Assembly (NCBI RefSeq): GCF_014279875.1
Contig: NZ_CP047952.1
Span: 1,674,001-1,738,000, forward strand
From: Synechococcus sp. MEDNS5
GTDB lineage: Bacteria; Cyanobacteriota; Cyanobacteriia; PCC-6307; Cyanobiaceae
DNA: 64,000 bases
Reading direction: 5' to 3'
Positions 34,961 through 42,862 of this stretch are shown here, piece after piece; position 1 is the stretch's first letter; every line of letters starts with the position of its first letter. The position numbers and the translations under genes were made by a program. The notes beneath the pieces were generated by a model, which was not told the DNA's origin, did no database searches, and saw only the letters and a list, made by a program, of their open reading frames with translations.

Positions 34961-35203
34961 TCAGTCCCGGCGGCAGTAGCCACCACCCACATCCGTCCAG
35001 CCTGCCGGACAGTCCTCCCCCATCGCTGGCCTGAGGGTGTAGGTCATCAATCCAAGGGCACTGCACTTGCCATTTCCCATATCGATGTATCCCATCGGGC
35101 ACTCGCTGGCGATGCGCTTCACGACCCTCTGGGCCTGCCCGCGGGGAGCCGCGGCCACGAAAGCCGCCGGAATCAGCAGTGCGATCAACAGTCTCTGCAT
35201 CAT
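34961..35203 (-). CDS. Small secreted protein with a duplicated Cys motif
   Basis: The 80-residue product starts with a signal peptide (MMQRLLIALLIPAAFVAAAP). The mature part has two copies of the same motif: CPMGYIDMGNGKC and CPAGWTDVGGGYC, that is C-P-x-G-[YW]-x-D-[MV]-G-x-G-x-C, separated by about 19 residues. Each copy probably forms one disulfide. The open frame extends much further upstream but antisense to the dehydratase gene, so the double ATG at 35203 is preferred. Likely periplasmic or secreted; function unknown. Confidence 0.65.
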   Translation of the reverse strand: MMQRLLIALLIPAAFVAAAPRGQAQRVVKRIASECPMGYIDMGNGKCSALGLMTYTLRPAMGEDCPAGWTDVGGGYCRRD

Positions 35204-35275
35204 GTCGTTCACCCGACGTCCCAACACACTCCTCTGAAGCCACGCTAGGGGTGACGTCAGGATCACATCGAGTTC

Positions 35276-35557
35276 ATGGCCTCCCTGCTGCCGCAGCACG
35301 AACGGGACAACCTCAACAACACCCTGCCTCACTGGCAGGTTGAGGCTGATCGCCTGAAGCGAGACTGGCGATTCAAGGATTTCAGCGAAGCGTTCGCCTT
35401 TATGACGCGGGTAGCCCTGCTGGCCGAGACGATGCAGCACCACCCCAACTGGAGCAACGTCTACAACCGGGTGTCGATCGAACTCACCACCCACGACCTG
35501 GGCGGGCTGAGTGATCTGGATGTTCAGCTGGCCCGGTCCATCGACGCCCTCAGCTGA
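35276..35557 (+). CDS. phhB: Pterin-4a-carbinolamine dehydratase
   Basis: A 93-residue protein of the PCD/DCoH family, which recycles pterin cofactors by dehydrating 4a-hydroxytetrahydropterin. The signature [20 protein letters not shown] with the catalytic His pair and the ending [15 protein letters not shown] are clear. The lead-in [28 protein letters not shown] (in parts) fits too. It lies 37 bases before the CobW-family gene, probably in one transcript. It should not be confused with the degenerate PCD-like Rubisco assembly factor of carboxysomes; here the catalytic motif is intact. Confidence 0.9.
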   Translation: MASLLPQHERDNLNNTLPHWQVEADRLKRDWRFKDFSEAFAFMTRVALLAETMQHHPNWSNVYNRVSIELTTHDLGGLSDLDVQLARSIDALS

Positions 35558-35594
35558 CAGCTGCCACGATGGTGTGACGCGCAGAGACCCCTGA

Positions 35595-36710
35595 ATGACA
35601 GGCACAGCTCAGCAGGCCAGCACCGTGCCAGTAACCATCCTCACAGGCTTTCTCGGAGCTGGAAAAACCACGCTGCTCAATCACATCCTCAACAACCAGG
35701 ACGGCCTCAAGACAGCCGTCCTGGTGAATGAATTCGGAGAGATCGGGATTGATAACGATCTGGTGGTGAGCACCGGCGACGACATCGTGGAGCTCAGCAA
35801 CGGCTGCATCTGCTGCTCGATTAATGGCGAACTGCTGGAGACCGTTGATCGCATTCTCGAACAATCCAAAGATCTGGATTATCTGGTGGTGGAAACCACC
35901 GGTCTGGCTGATCCCCTCCCCGTTGCCATGACATTCCTTGGCAGCGAACTGCGGGATCAGACGCGCCTGGATTCGATCATCACCCTGATCGACGCGGAGA
36001 ATTTCGGCGAGGAGATTCTCGCCAGCGAAGTGGGGCGCTCCCAGGTGATCTATGGAGACATCCTTCTCCTCAATAAAACCGACCTGGTCGACGAAGCGCG
36101 CCTCGAAGCGATTGAGAGCACGCTCCGGGAGGTGAAGAGCGACGCGCGGATTCTGCGCTCACAGAAGGGGGAGGTTCCTCTGCCCCTCCTCCTGAGCGTG
36201 GGCCTGTTCGAATCGGATCGCGTTGTACGCGCCTCTGAGGATCACGACCACGGACACAGCCATGACCACGGGCACAGCCACGATCACGCCCATGACCATG
36301 ACCATGACCATGACCATGACCATGACCATGACCATGACCACGGGCACAGTCATGACCACGAGCATGACCACAGCCACGCCCATCAATCGGCGGATCACCT
36401 CGCGATCGAAGGCTTCACCTCCCTGTCCTTCCGCAGTGACGGCCCCTTTGGTTTGCGCAAGTTCCAGAATTTCCTCGACAACCAGCTTCCGGAAAGCGTG
36501 TTTCGGGCCAAGGGCATTCTCTGGTTCAACGAAAGTGAGCGGCGGCATGTCTTCCACCTGGCTGGCAAGCGCTTTTCCATCGACGACAGCGACTGGACTG
36601 GGGAGCGAAAGAATCAACTGGTGCTCATCGGTCGCGATCTCGACCACAACACCCTGCGCAAGCAACTCCAGGCCTGCGTCGCCAAGGACGCTGGTCAGGG
36701 TTTCGGCTAG
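35595..36710 (+). CDS. CobW/COG0523-family GTPase, putative metal chaperone
   Basis: The 371-residue protein has a Walker [14 protein letters not shown] (17-29), the metal-binding CICC motif at 71-74 (NGCICCSIN), Walker B ETTGLADP, and LNKTDLVD as the guanine specificity loop. Residues about 215-265 are a His/Asp-rich linker (runs of HD), then the CobW C-terminal domain. Proteins of this family deliver zinc, cobalt or other metals. The neighbours are a pterin dehydratase and, further on, iron uptake genes. A Zn role is the common one for His-rich members but is not proven here. Confidence 0.9.
   Translation: MTGTAQQASTVPVTILTGFLGAGKTTLLNHILNNQDGLKTAVLVNEFGEIGIDNDLVVSTGDDIVELSNGCICCSINGELLETVDRILEQSKDLDYLVVETTGLADPLPVAMTFLGSELRDQTRLDSIITLIDAENFGEEILASEVGRSQVIYGDILLLNKTDLVDEARLEAIESTLREVKSDARILRSQKGEVPLPLLLSVGLFESDRVVRASEDHDHGHSHDHGHSHDHAHDHDHDHDHDHDHDHDHGHSHDHEHDHSHAHQSADHLAIEGFTSLSFRSDGPFGLRKFQNFLDNQLPESVFRAKGILWFNESERRHVFHLAGKRFSIDDSDWTGERKNQLVLIGRDLDHNTLRKQLQACVAKDAGQGFG
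36291..36338 (+). repeat. Eight perfect CATGAC hexamers in the CobW-family gene
   Basis: Eight tandem copies of CATGAC encode alternating His-Asp in the metal-binding linker. The unit is two codons, so gain or loss of units by slippage would keep the frame and change only the length of the His-Asp run. Imperfect copies (CACGAC, CATGAC) extend on both sides. The opposite strand reads as a run of Val-Met and is not a gene. Confidence 0.9.
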
Positions 36711-36762
36711 TTGCACCACTTTCAAACAATGTGATTAGGCTGACTACCAACGTGGAGAAGGA

Positions 36763-36909
36763 ATGGTGGAACTCCTTGCAGCTGGCAGCTTGCTGATTGC
36801 TTTAGGGCTGGCCTTCTGGCTTCTCCTTGATTCCGACGATGACAACGGCGGCGGCGGCTTGATGGAGCCCACTCTTGTGCCCATCCCTGTGCGGCGCAGT
36901 GACCGCTGA
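36763..36909 (+). CDS. 48-residue single-pass membrane peptide
   Basis: An ATG at 36763 with a good ribosome site (GGAG about 6 bases upstream) opens a 48-codon frame ending at 36909. The product has one hydrophobic helix at about 4-22 (LLAAGSLLIALGLAFWLLL), an acidic run (DSDDDN), four Gly and a short basic tail (VRRSDR). A terminator follows directly, so it is a complete short transcript unit. No family recognised; it could be a small thylakoid or plasma-membrane peptide. Confidence 0.7.
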   Translation: MVELLAAGSLLIALGLAFWLLLDSDDDNGGGGLMEPTLVPIPVRRSDR

Positions 36910-36930
36910 TCGCCAATCAAAAGTTTGAGC

Positions 36931-36957
36931 AACCCCGGCCATGGTCGGGGTTTTTTG
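36931..36957 (+). terminator. Rho-independent terminator
   Basis: AACCCCG and CGGGGTT pair around GCCATGGT, followed by six T. It ends the small membrane peptide gene and separates it from the iron-uptake genes. The tail GGGGTTTTTTGATGG is identical to that of the terminator at 61.95 kb. Confidence 0.88.
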
Positions 36958-37005
36958 ATGGCTAGGCACGGGCCCGGAACGCAACAGACAACAGCCACAC
37001 CCTTA

Positions 37006-37022
37006 TTGAGTACGATTCTCAA
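37006..37022. promoter_or_regulatory. Fur-box-like operator before futA
   Basis: TTGAGTACGATTCTCAA, 20 bases before the futA start, is an inverted repeat (TTGAG and CTCAA) and its inner 15 bases match TGAGAATxATTCTCA at 13 of the 14 or so defined positions less one. This fits iron-dependent repression by Fur, as expected for a ferric iron binding protein. Read by eye only. Confidence 0.65.
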
Positions 37023-37042
37023 ATTCATTTAGTCGCTTCTCC

Positions 37043-38086
37043 ATGCGCAAGCTTCCCCGGGGCTTGAACCACGGCCGAGCCGCTGGCCTGCCCCTGCTCC
37101 TGGCAGCAACAACCCTCCTGGCCGCCTGCAGCCAACAAGGCCAGCAGTCTGAGATCGGCGTGTATTCCGGCCGTCACTACAACACTGACCAACAGCTCTA
37201 TGACCGCTTCACCGCCGAAACAGGCATCAAGGTGAAGCTGCTGGAGGCCAAAGATGACGCCTTGATTCAGCGACTGCGCACCGAAGGCGACACCTCACCT
37301 GCCGACGTGCTGATTCTTGCTGATGCCGCACGCCTGGATCAGGCGGCCGATCTCGATCTCTTCCAACCTGTGCGTTCTAACCAACTGGATGCGGCGGTCC
37401 CTGAAGCGCTGCGCGATCCCAAGCAACGCTGGTTCGGACTCACCCGCAGGCTGCGCACCCCCATGATCAACACCGCCTCGGTGCAAGCCGAAGAGGTGGA
37501 TCAGTACAAGAAGCTGGCTGCTCCGGCTTTGAAAGGTCGCCTCTGCCTGCGCAACCGCCGCAGCGTGTACAACCAGTCGCTGGTGGCCTTCATGCTCGAT
37601 CGGGAAGGAGAAGAGGCAACAGCCAAGTGGATCCGCGGCATGGTCGCCAATCTCTCCCAGCCGGTCTTCAGCAGTGACACCCCAATGATTCGGGCCGTGG
37701 CCCAGAACAATTGCGGTGTGGCGCTCGCCAACAGCTATTACCTCGGACGTCTGCAGGCTGGCGACAAAGGCGAAGCGGACCGCAAGCTCAGTGAAGCGGT
37801 GACCGTGGTTTGGCCCGAACCTGTTCACGTGAACATCACCGGCGGCGGCGTGACCCGTTCAAGTCGCAATCCCGAAGCGGCCACCCGCTTCCTGGCCTTC
37901 CTGGTCGCCAGCGAAAACCAGGGGGGCTATGCCGCGGCCAACCACGAGTACCCCATTAAGGGCATGGGTGAAGATCCAGTGCTCAAGGCCTGGGGCCCCT
38001 TCCGCCAGGCTGATGTGTCTGCCGCACGCCTTGGTGAACTGAATAGCAAGGCTGTGGAACTGATGAGGGCCAACGGTTGGCAATGA
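37043..38086 (+). CDS. futA: Ferric iron ABC transporter substrate-binding protein (FutA/IdiA-like)
   Basis: A 347-residue lipoprotein-type binding protein. The N-terminus has a basic start, a hydrophobic helix (LPLLLAATTLL) and a lipobox LAAC at about 28-31. The mature part starts IGVYSGRHYNTDQQLYDRF, the hallmark of FutA/IdiA/FbpA proteins, and keeps the Tyr-rich iron site (RRSVYNQS, ANSYYLGRL). It binds ferric iron in the periplasm and hands it to FutB. A Fur-box match stands just before it. It is 7 bases ahead of the permease gene. Confidence 0.93.
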   Translation: MRKLPRGLNHGRAAGLPLLLAATTLLAACSQQGQQSEIGVYSGRHYNTDQQLYDRFTAETGIKVKLLEAKDDALIQRLRTEGDTSPADVLILADAARLDQAADLDLFQPVRSNQLDAAVPEALRDPKQRWFGLTRRLRTPMINTASVQAEEVDQYKKLAAPALKGRLCLRNRRSVYNQSLVAFMLDREGEEATAKWIRGMVANLSQPVFSSDTPMIRAVAQNNCGVALANSYYLGRLQAGDKGEADRKLSEAVTVVWPEPVHVNITGGGVTRSSRNPEAATRFLAFLVASENQGGYAAANHEYPIKGMGEDPVLKAWGPFRQADVSAARLGELNSKAVELMRANGWQ

Positions 38087-38093
38087 TCAAAGG

Positions 38094-39686
38094 GTGAAGA
38101 GCGTCAGTCCCTCCATTCCCTGCCCCCTGCCCCAGGGCACAAGCCCAGAGGGCAGCCGATGGGTGCCGGGCCGGCGCTTGCTGGTAGCCGGTGCCCTTCT
38201 GATTGCAGTGCTGGCGCTGCTACCGGTGCTCGGACTGGTGGGGGAAGGCCTGCAGGGGCTCAGAAACGGCAACGCCAGCCTCGGCTCCGACGGCGTCAGC
38301 CAGTTGCGCGGCACCCTTGTGCTTCTAGTGGGAACCGGCTTAGCCGGAGGTCTGCTTGGCACCGTGAATGGTTGGCTTCTGGCGAACTGCCGCTTCCCTG
38401 GTCGGCGCTGGCTGCGGATCGCCCAGTTGCTGCCCCTGGCCAGTCCCTCCTATTTGCTGGCCGCCACGCTGGTAGATCTGGGGAGCCTGCATGGCCTACG
38501 CATCCATGGCTTGAGCTGGGGGGTGGCCGTGATGGCCCTCAGCACCTACCCCTACGTGTTCTTGCTGAGCACTGAAAGCTTCACCATTTGCGGGCGTCGG
38601 CAACTCGAAGCCTGTCGTTGCCTCGGGGTCGGCCCCTGGAACAGCTTCCGCCGTATTGCACTGCCCCTGGCCCTACCGGCCATCGGCGCCGGGATTGCCC
38701 TGATGGGGATGGAAGTGGTGAACGACTACGGAGCCGTTCAGCTGCTGGGGATTCCCAGTCTCTCGGCCGGCATCCTTCAGGCCTGGCAGATGGATGGCAA
38801 TCCCGCGGGTGCCGTCGGGCTGGCACTGATCACCCTCTGCATCGTGATGCTGCTGGTGTTCGGAGAACGGCGCTTGCGCCGGCGCAGCCGCCGTTGGGCC
38901 GAGGGCGTGGCCGGCGGTGAATCCCCCGCTTGGCAACTGGGGGGACTTCGGGCCGTGCTGGCTCAGGTGCTCGGGGGCATCCCACCGCTGCTGAGCCTGG
39001 GGATTCCCCTGATCTGGGCGTGCCACAACCTGGGGCAACTGGCCGCAGGTTGGCAACCGGAACTGCTGCTTCTGACGGCGCGCAGCCTTTCCCTGGGCCT
39101 CGCTGCCGCGGCGCTCACGGGACTGGCGGCCCTGCTGCTCGCCATCGCCAAGCGCTGGAGTCGCTCCCGATGGCTGGGGAGCGTGACCTTCCTCGCTGGA
39201 ATGGGCTACGCCATTCCAGGAGCCGTTCTGGCCCTGGCGCTGCTGTTACTGGGCGGCCCCTGGCAACTCTCGCCGATCCTGCTGCTGCTCTGGGGGTACA
39301 GCGATCGCTTCCTGGCCGTGGGCAAGGGGGGGCTGGACGCCGCCCTGGAAAGGCTCTCGCCCAACTTGGATGAAGCGGCCACAGGCCTGGGTCTGCGCTG
39401 GCCCGCCGTGCTCCGCCGCGTGCATCTGCCCCTGCTTCGCGGACCGCTACTGGTGGGCAGCCTCCTGGTTTTCGTTGACACCGTGAAGGAACTCCCCCTC
39501 ACCCTGGCGGTGCGTCCGTTCAACTTCGACACTCTCTCCATCCGGGTGTTTCAGTACGCCAGTGACGAACGCCTCGCCGCCGCCCTATGGCCGGCCCTGA
39601 TGATCCTCACCCTGGGATTGCTGGCTGCAACAGCGTTGATTCCCAAGCTCAGTCGGGAAACAGATCAGCCCTCCAGCAGCGGCTGA
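38094..39686 (+). CDS. futB: Ferric iron ABC transporter permease (FutB/FbpB-like)
   Basis: The 530-residue permease is a tandem duplication, each half with about six helices and one EAA loop: EACRCLGVGPWNSFRRIALP and EAATGLGLRWPAVLRRVHLP. This two-in-one layout is typical of FbpB/FutB/SfuB iron permeases. It starts at a GTG 7 bases after futA. The ATPase (FutC) is not in the window and must be encoded elsewhere. Its end overlaps phoX by 22 bases, tail to tail. Confidence 0.92.
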   Translation: MKSVSPSIPCPLPQGTSPEGSRWVPGRRLLVAGALLIAVLALLPVLGLVGEGLQGLRNGNASLGSDGVSQLRGTLVLLVGTGLAGGLLGTVNGWLLANCRFPGRRWLRIAQLLPLASPSYLLAATLVDLGSLHGLRIHGLSWGVAVMALSTYPYVFLLSTESFTICGRRQLEACRCLGVGPWNSFRRIALPLALPAIGAGIALMGMEVVNDYGAVQLLGIPSLSAGILQAWQMDGNPAGAVGLALITLCIVMLLVFGERRLRRRSRRWAEGVAGGESPAWQLGGLRAVLAQVLGGIPPLLSLGIPLIWACHNLGQLAAGWQPELLLLTARSLSLGLAAAALTGLAALLLAIAKRWSRSRWLGSVTFLAGMGYAIPGAVLALALLLLGGPWQLSPILLLLWGYSDRFLAVGKGGLDAALERLSPNLDEAATGLGLRWPAVLRRVHLPLLRGPLLVGSLLVFVDTVKELPLTLAVRPFNFDTLSIRVFQYASDERLAAALWPALMILTLGLLAATALIPKLSRETDQPSSSG

Positions 39687-41851
39687 CCGTTGCGTCGCTG
39701 CACCGCCACCACGCCTGGGCGAGGAGGTCGCCCGGGTGCCTGAGCCGGCCAGTTGGAGCCCATCGCAACCGTGCGCAGCTGTTCAATCACCCCTCCATCG
39801 CGGTCACGCAAGGTGTGCACTTGCATTTCCTGGTCCCTGGGCCCACGGGCACCATGGATTTCACCAGGGTGCTGAATGGCGAGGAAGAGGGCCCGCTCCT
39901 GGTCGTCCAGACTCAGTCCACAAAGCTCACACTCCATCGGCCCGGTCGCGAAGCAGGCGGCCCGTTCAGCCTCGGTATCGCCGGTTCGGGGCACAAACCA
40001 GCAGCTGTTGTTGCCGAACTGATCGCTCGCTGAAGATTTGGCCGAGCGGTCGGTCACGATCCAGAGATTGCCTTGGCCATCCAGGGCCAAGTTGTCGGGA
40101 TTGGTGAACCCCAGACCGCCAGCCCAGGGTTCCCCGCCTGTGGCCGCCATGCGCCAACGGAATGCACCTCCACTGGCCTCGCCGCTGCGGGCCGGATCAT
40201 CCGACAGACGCATCACCCAGCCATGCCCCCAGATCGCTTCGCCATTGGGCCCGCGGAAGATGGCGGGGTCCGGCCCACCGGTGGTGTTGGGATAGCCGGA
40301 GGTGAAGGCCACGAGAAGGTCTCCCGTTAACGGATCGATCTCCGTGTCTTCGGGGCGGGCTGTGGGAGTTCCCCCTGCCGCTCGGGCGGCCAGGTGGGCA
40401 TCCACCAGGATGGCTCCCTGCAGCAGTTCTCCTTCCCCCGCATACAGAGTGCCCAGGGTCGGGAAGCGCTTTGCGTAGGCCTGCACTGCGGCGTCCTCGC
40501 GAAAGAACTCCGCACCGGCACGCCGGCGATCGGAATGGGGAAGCTCCACCGGGCAACTCAGGCCCGCTTGGGTGAAGCGGCTGGGCAGGAACGGCCGCAC
40601 CGGTGCATCCGCACGCAGGGGAAGCCATTCACCGGTGCCATCCGCATGGAAGACGGCCACCTGCAGCTCACCGTTCTCGAGCAGCCGCGAATTGCCTGGA
40701 TCGCGAGGGGTTATGACCGGATCGGCACTCACGTAACGGTAGAGATGACCGCCCCGGCGATCACAACCGGAGTAAACCCGCAACGGAGCACCCGCTTCAG
40801 CACGAAGCGCCACAGCCTCGTGGCGGAAACGCCCCAGAGCCGTGTGCTTGCGCACGGGCCTGTCGGGGGCTGCAGGGTCGATCTCCACCATCCAGCCGTA
40901 CTTGTTGCCAGCCAGGCCGTACACATTGCCCAGTCCCCCCAGCCTGGTCTGCCGGCAGACGAAGGGGCGTTCAGAGGGAGACACCGCGCTGCCATCGGCG
41001 TACACCGGCTCCGGCACCTGGGACTGGAAGTTCTCCTCCGCACTGAGCACCGTGCCCCAGGGCGTGGTGCCACCAGCACAGTTGGCAAAGGTGCCGATCA
41101 CCTGATCACCGAGACCGTCGTCGTAGCCCATCCGCTCGGCGCGGCGGAACACCGCGGCCGCTGGCCCGGTGCTTTGCAGGCGCTGGGAGGGGTCAGTCCA
41201 GCCAGCCAGACCATCCACTCGGCGCTCCACGGGATCGCTGCGGCGTGCCCACTGGCCCTCGCCATTCCGGCTGATGGCGATCACCCCCAGCCCGAGATCC
41301 GCCATGGCTTCATCGCTGACGGAGCGAATCAGAGCCAGCAACCGCTCATTCCCCTGCAAGGCGGCGCAATCGATCACCCCATCGCGGGAGGCGAGAGCTG
41401 CGACCAGTTGCTGCCAGGGCAGCGGGCGGCCGACCACCTCGCGGAAGCCCTCGGTCCAGGGCAAGGCACTGATGTATTCGAAATTCACCGTGAGCAGTGC
41501 GTCGTCCGGTCCGCTGGACACAAAGCCGAGGTAGTCGTTGTTGAAGCCGAAGCGCCCCTGGGGCATCGGATCTCCCCAGGCGGCGATCAGATCAGCGCGA
41601 TACCCCTCGGGAACCACCAAGCGGTCCTCCACCGCGATGCGCCGGTACACCTGCTGCTGCTGCGCAGCCGTCAGGCCGTCGCTGTCTACTGGCAGGGGGG
41701 TCGGCACTGGCTTGAAAGGCCATGCAGACGGAACAGGTGCCGCTGAATCAGCAGCCGCAGCGGCCTGGCCCCTGGGCCGGGATCCCACCAGACCGGCAGC
41801 CCCAAGACCGAGCAGCGCAAGAACGGAACGGCGAGGCAGGGTCATGATCAA
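39665..41851 (-). CDS. phoX: PhoX-family alkaline phosphatase (DUF839)
   Basis: A 728-residue exported phosphatase. A Tat-type signal (LPRRSVLALLGLGAAGLVG) opens the protein, and the PhoX signatures follow: PEGYRADLIAAWGDP, GFNNDYLGF, NCAGGTTPWGTVLSAEENF, FRHEAVALRAEAG and DNLALDGQGNLWIVTDRS. PhoX enzymes are calcium/iron-dependent and release phosphate from phosphoesters in the periplasm. It is the last gene of a run with a phytase-like esterase (ATGA overlap) and an MFS transporter. It is probably induced by phosphate starvation, but no Pho box was seen. Confidence 0.9.
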   Translation of the reverse strand: MIMTLPRRSVLALLGLGAAGLVGSRPRGQAAAAADSAAPVPSAWPFKPVPTPLPVDSDGLTAAQQQQVYRRIAVEDRLVVPEGYRADLIAAWGDPMPQGRFGFNNDYLGFVSSGPDDALLTVNFEYISALPWTEGFREVVGRPLPWQQLVAALASRDGVIDCAALQGNERLLALIRSVSDEAMADLGLGVIAISRNGEGQWARRSDPVERRVDGLAGWTDPSQRLQSTGPAAAVFRRAERMGYDDGLGDQVIGTFANCAGGTTPWGTVLSAEENFQSQVPEPVYADGSAVSPSERPFVCRQTRLGGLGNVYGLAGNKYGWMVEIDPAAPDRPVRKHTALGRFRHEAVALRAEAGAPLRVYSGCDRRGGHLYRYVSADPVITPRDPGNSRLLENGELQVAVFHADGTGEWLPLRADAPVRPFLPSRFTQAGLSCPVELPHSDRRRAGAEFFREDAAVQAYAKRFPTLGTLYAGEGELLQGAILVDAHLAARAAGGTPTARPEDTEIDPLTGDLLVAFTSGYPNTTGGPDPAIFRGPNGEAIWGHGWVMRLSDDPARSGEASGGAFRWRMAATGGEPWAGGLGFTNPDNLALDGQGNLWIVTDRSAKSSASDQFGNNSCWFVPRTGDTEAERAACFATGPMECELCGLSLDDQERALFLAIQHPGEIHGARGPRDQEMQVHTLRDRDGGVIEQLRTVAMGSNWPAQAPGRPPRPGVVAVQRRNGQPLLEG

Positions 41852-42861
41852 AACTGAAAGCGACCGGAAGGGCAGCCTGAACCGCGACGCGGCACCAGCA
41901 GCGACACCCAGCTTCGCTGAAGCGGATTGAAATTGTCGTCACTCACCAGCACAAGCACGAGCCTGCCGTCATCGAGTTGGGGCCCCCAGGCCATTCCTTC
42001 CCAGTTATCGGCGGGTAACCCGGCCTCCAGCAGATCCCAGCCTTGGGCTGGGATCAAGGGCGGCGCTTCCTTCAGAGGGGACGCGGGCAGGGGCAGCAAT
42101 TGCAGCTCCGCAGTCCAACGCTGGGGCGGCGCATAACTGCGCAGAAGCGCCAGCAAGGCCGGTGGAGCATCCAAGGCCAGAAGCTCCGTAAGGCCCAGGG
42201 AACGGGATGCCGCGGCCCCAGCGGGGCCGAGCGCGATCCGCCCCAGGGTCCGCGGCGGCTCACCGGTTGCCTGAACCGCCAGTGGCACCAGGTCTTGGCC
42301 TGCCAGAGGGCTGTCCTGCACCAGAGGAGCTTCAGCGGCCAGAACCAGATCACCGGCCGGTGTGCGCGTGAGCGATTCAGGCCCTTTGTTGGCCCTCAGC
42401 CCCTGCCCAGGCTGCTCCTGCCAGGCTGCAGGAAGCGAACGCTCCTCCTGAAGACGACCATTGCGCAAGGAATGACGCTGCAGCCTCGCCCGCCGCTCCG
42501 GGGTGCGGCGGCCTTCACTGACGATCCAGGCCTCGTCCCCTTCGAGCACCAGGCCTTCACCATCAAACCCTTCAGGCAGCAGCTCACCCTCAGAGTCCCT
42601 GAGCAGCAAGCGGGGGCCGGCTCGCAGAGCACCTCTCCCTGTCACCTGTGCACGCAAACCGCTGAACGGCACCAGATGCCCTCGGGGGGCATCACTGAGA
42701 AGCCAGAGCCGATCATCGTTCTGGTCGTAAGCCGCCGCCGAGAAGCCCCCCATCGGCTGTCCATCAGAGCCCGTGCGCGGCAGAGGAATCGTGCGCAGCA
42801 GCTCCCAACCAGCGGCGAGTGGACAGGGCAACACCTGAGCAGCAACGGGCTGCATGTCCAT
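41848..42861 (-). CDS. Phytase-like esterase domain protein
   Basis: The 337-residue protein has the pattern of the phytase-like esterase family: GGFSAAAYDQNDDRLWLLSD, then LLPEGFDGEGLVLEGDEAWIVSEG, RANKGPESLTRTPAGDLVLAAE and the ending NWEGMAWGPQL, LVLVSDDNFNPLQRSW, a beta-propeller with acidic metal-site residues. An N-terminal signal is not obvious. It overlaps phoX by four bases and follows the MFS gene by one base, so all three are probably one transcript. A role in phosphoester use is suggested by family and neighbour. Confidence 0.82.
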   Translation of the reverse strand: MDMQPVAAQVLPCPLAAGWELLRTIPLPRTGSDGQPMGGFSAAAYDQNDDRLWLLSDAPRGHLVPFSGLRAQVTGRGALRAGPRLLLRDSEGELLPEGFDGEGLVLEGDEAWIVSEGRRTPERRARLQRHSLRNGRLQEERSLPAAWQEQPGQGLRANKGPESLTRTPAGDLVLAAEAPLVQDSPLAGQDLVPLAVQATGEPPRTLGRIALGPAGAAASRSLGLTELLALDAPPALLALLRSYAPPQRWTAELQLLPLPASPLKEAPPLIPAQGWDLLEAGLPADNWEGMAWGPQLDDGRLVLVLVSDDNFNPLQRSWVSLLVPRRGSGCPSGRFQF

Positions 42862-42862
42862 C

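Noticed and set aside
36159-36725. 188-residue open frame opposite the CobW gene with a Val-Met run
   Set aside because: It is the reverse reading of the CATGAC repeat and of the CobW gene; no family or ribosome site supports it.
40394-41746. 450-residue open frame antisense to phoX
   Set aside because: The frame results from GC-rich codon bias of phoX; composition is unlike a real protein and no motif is seen.
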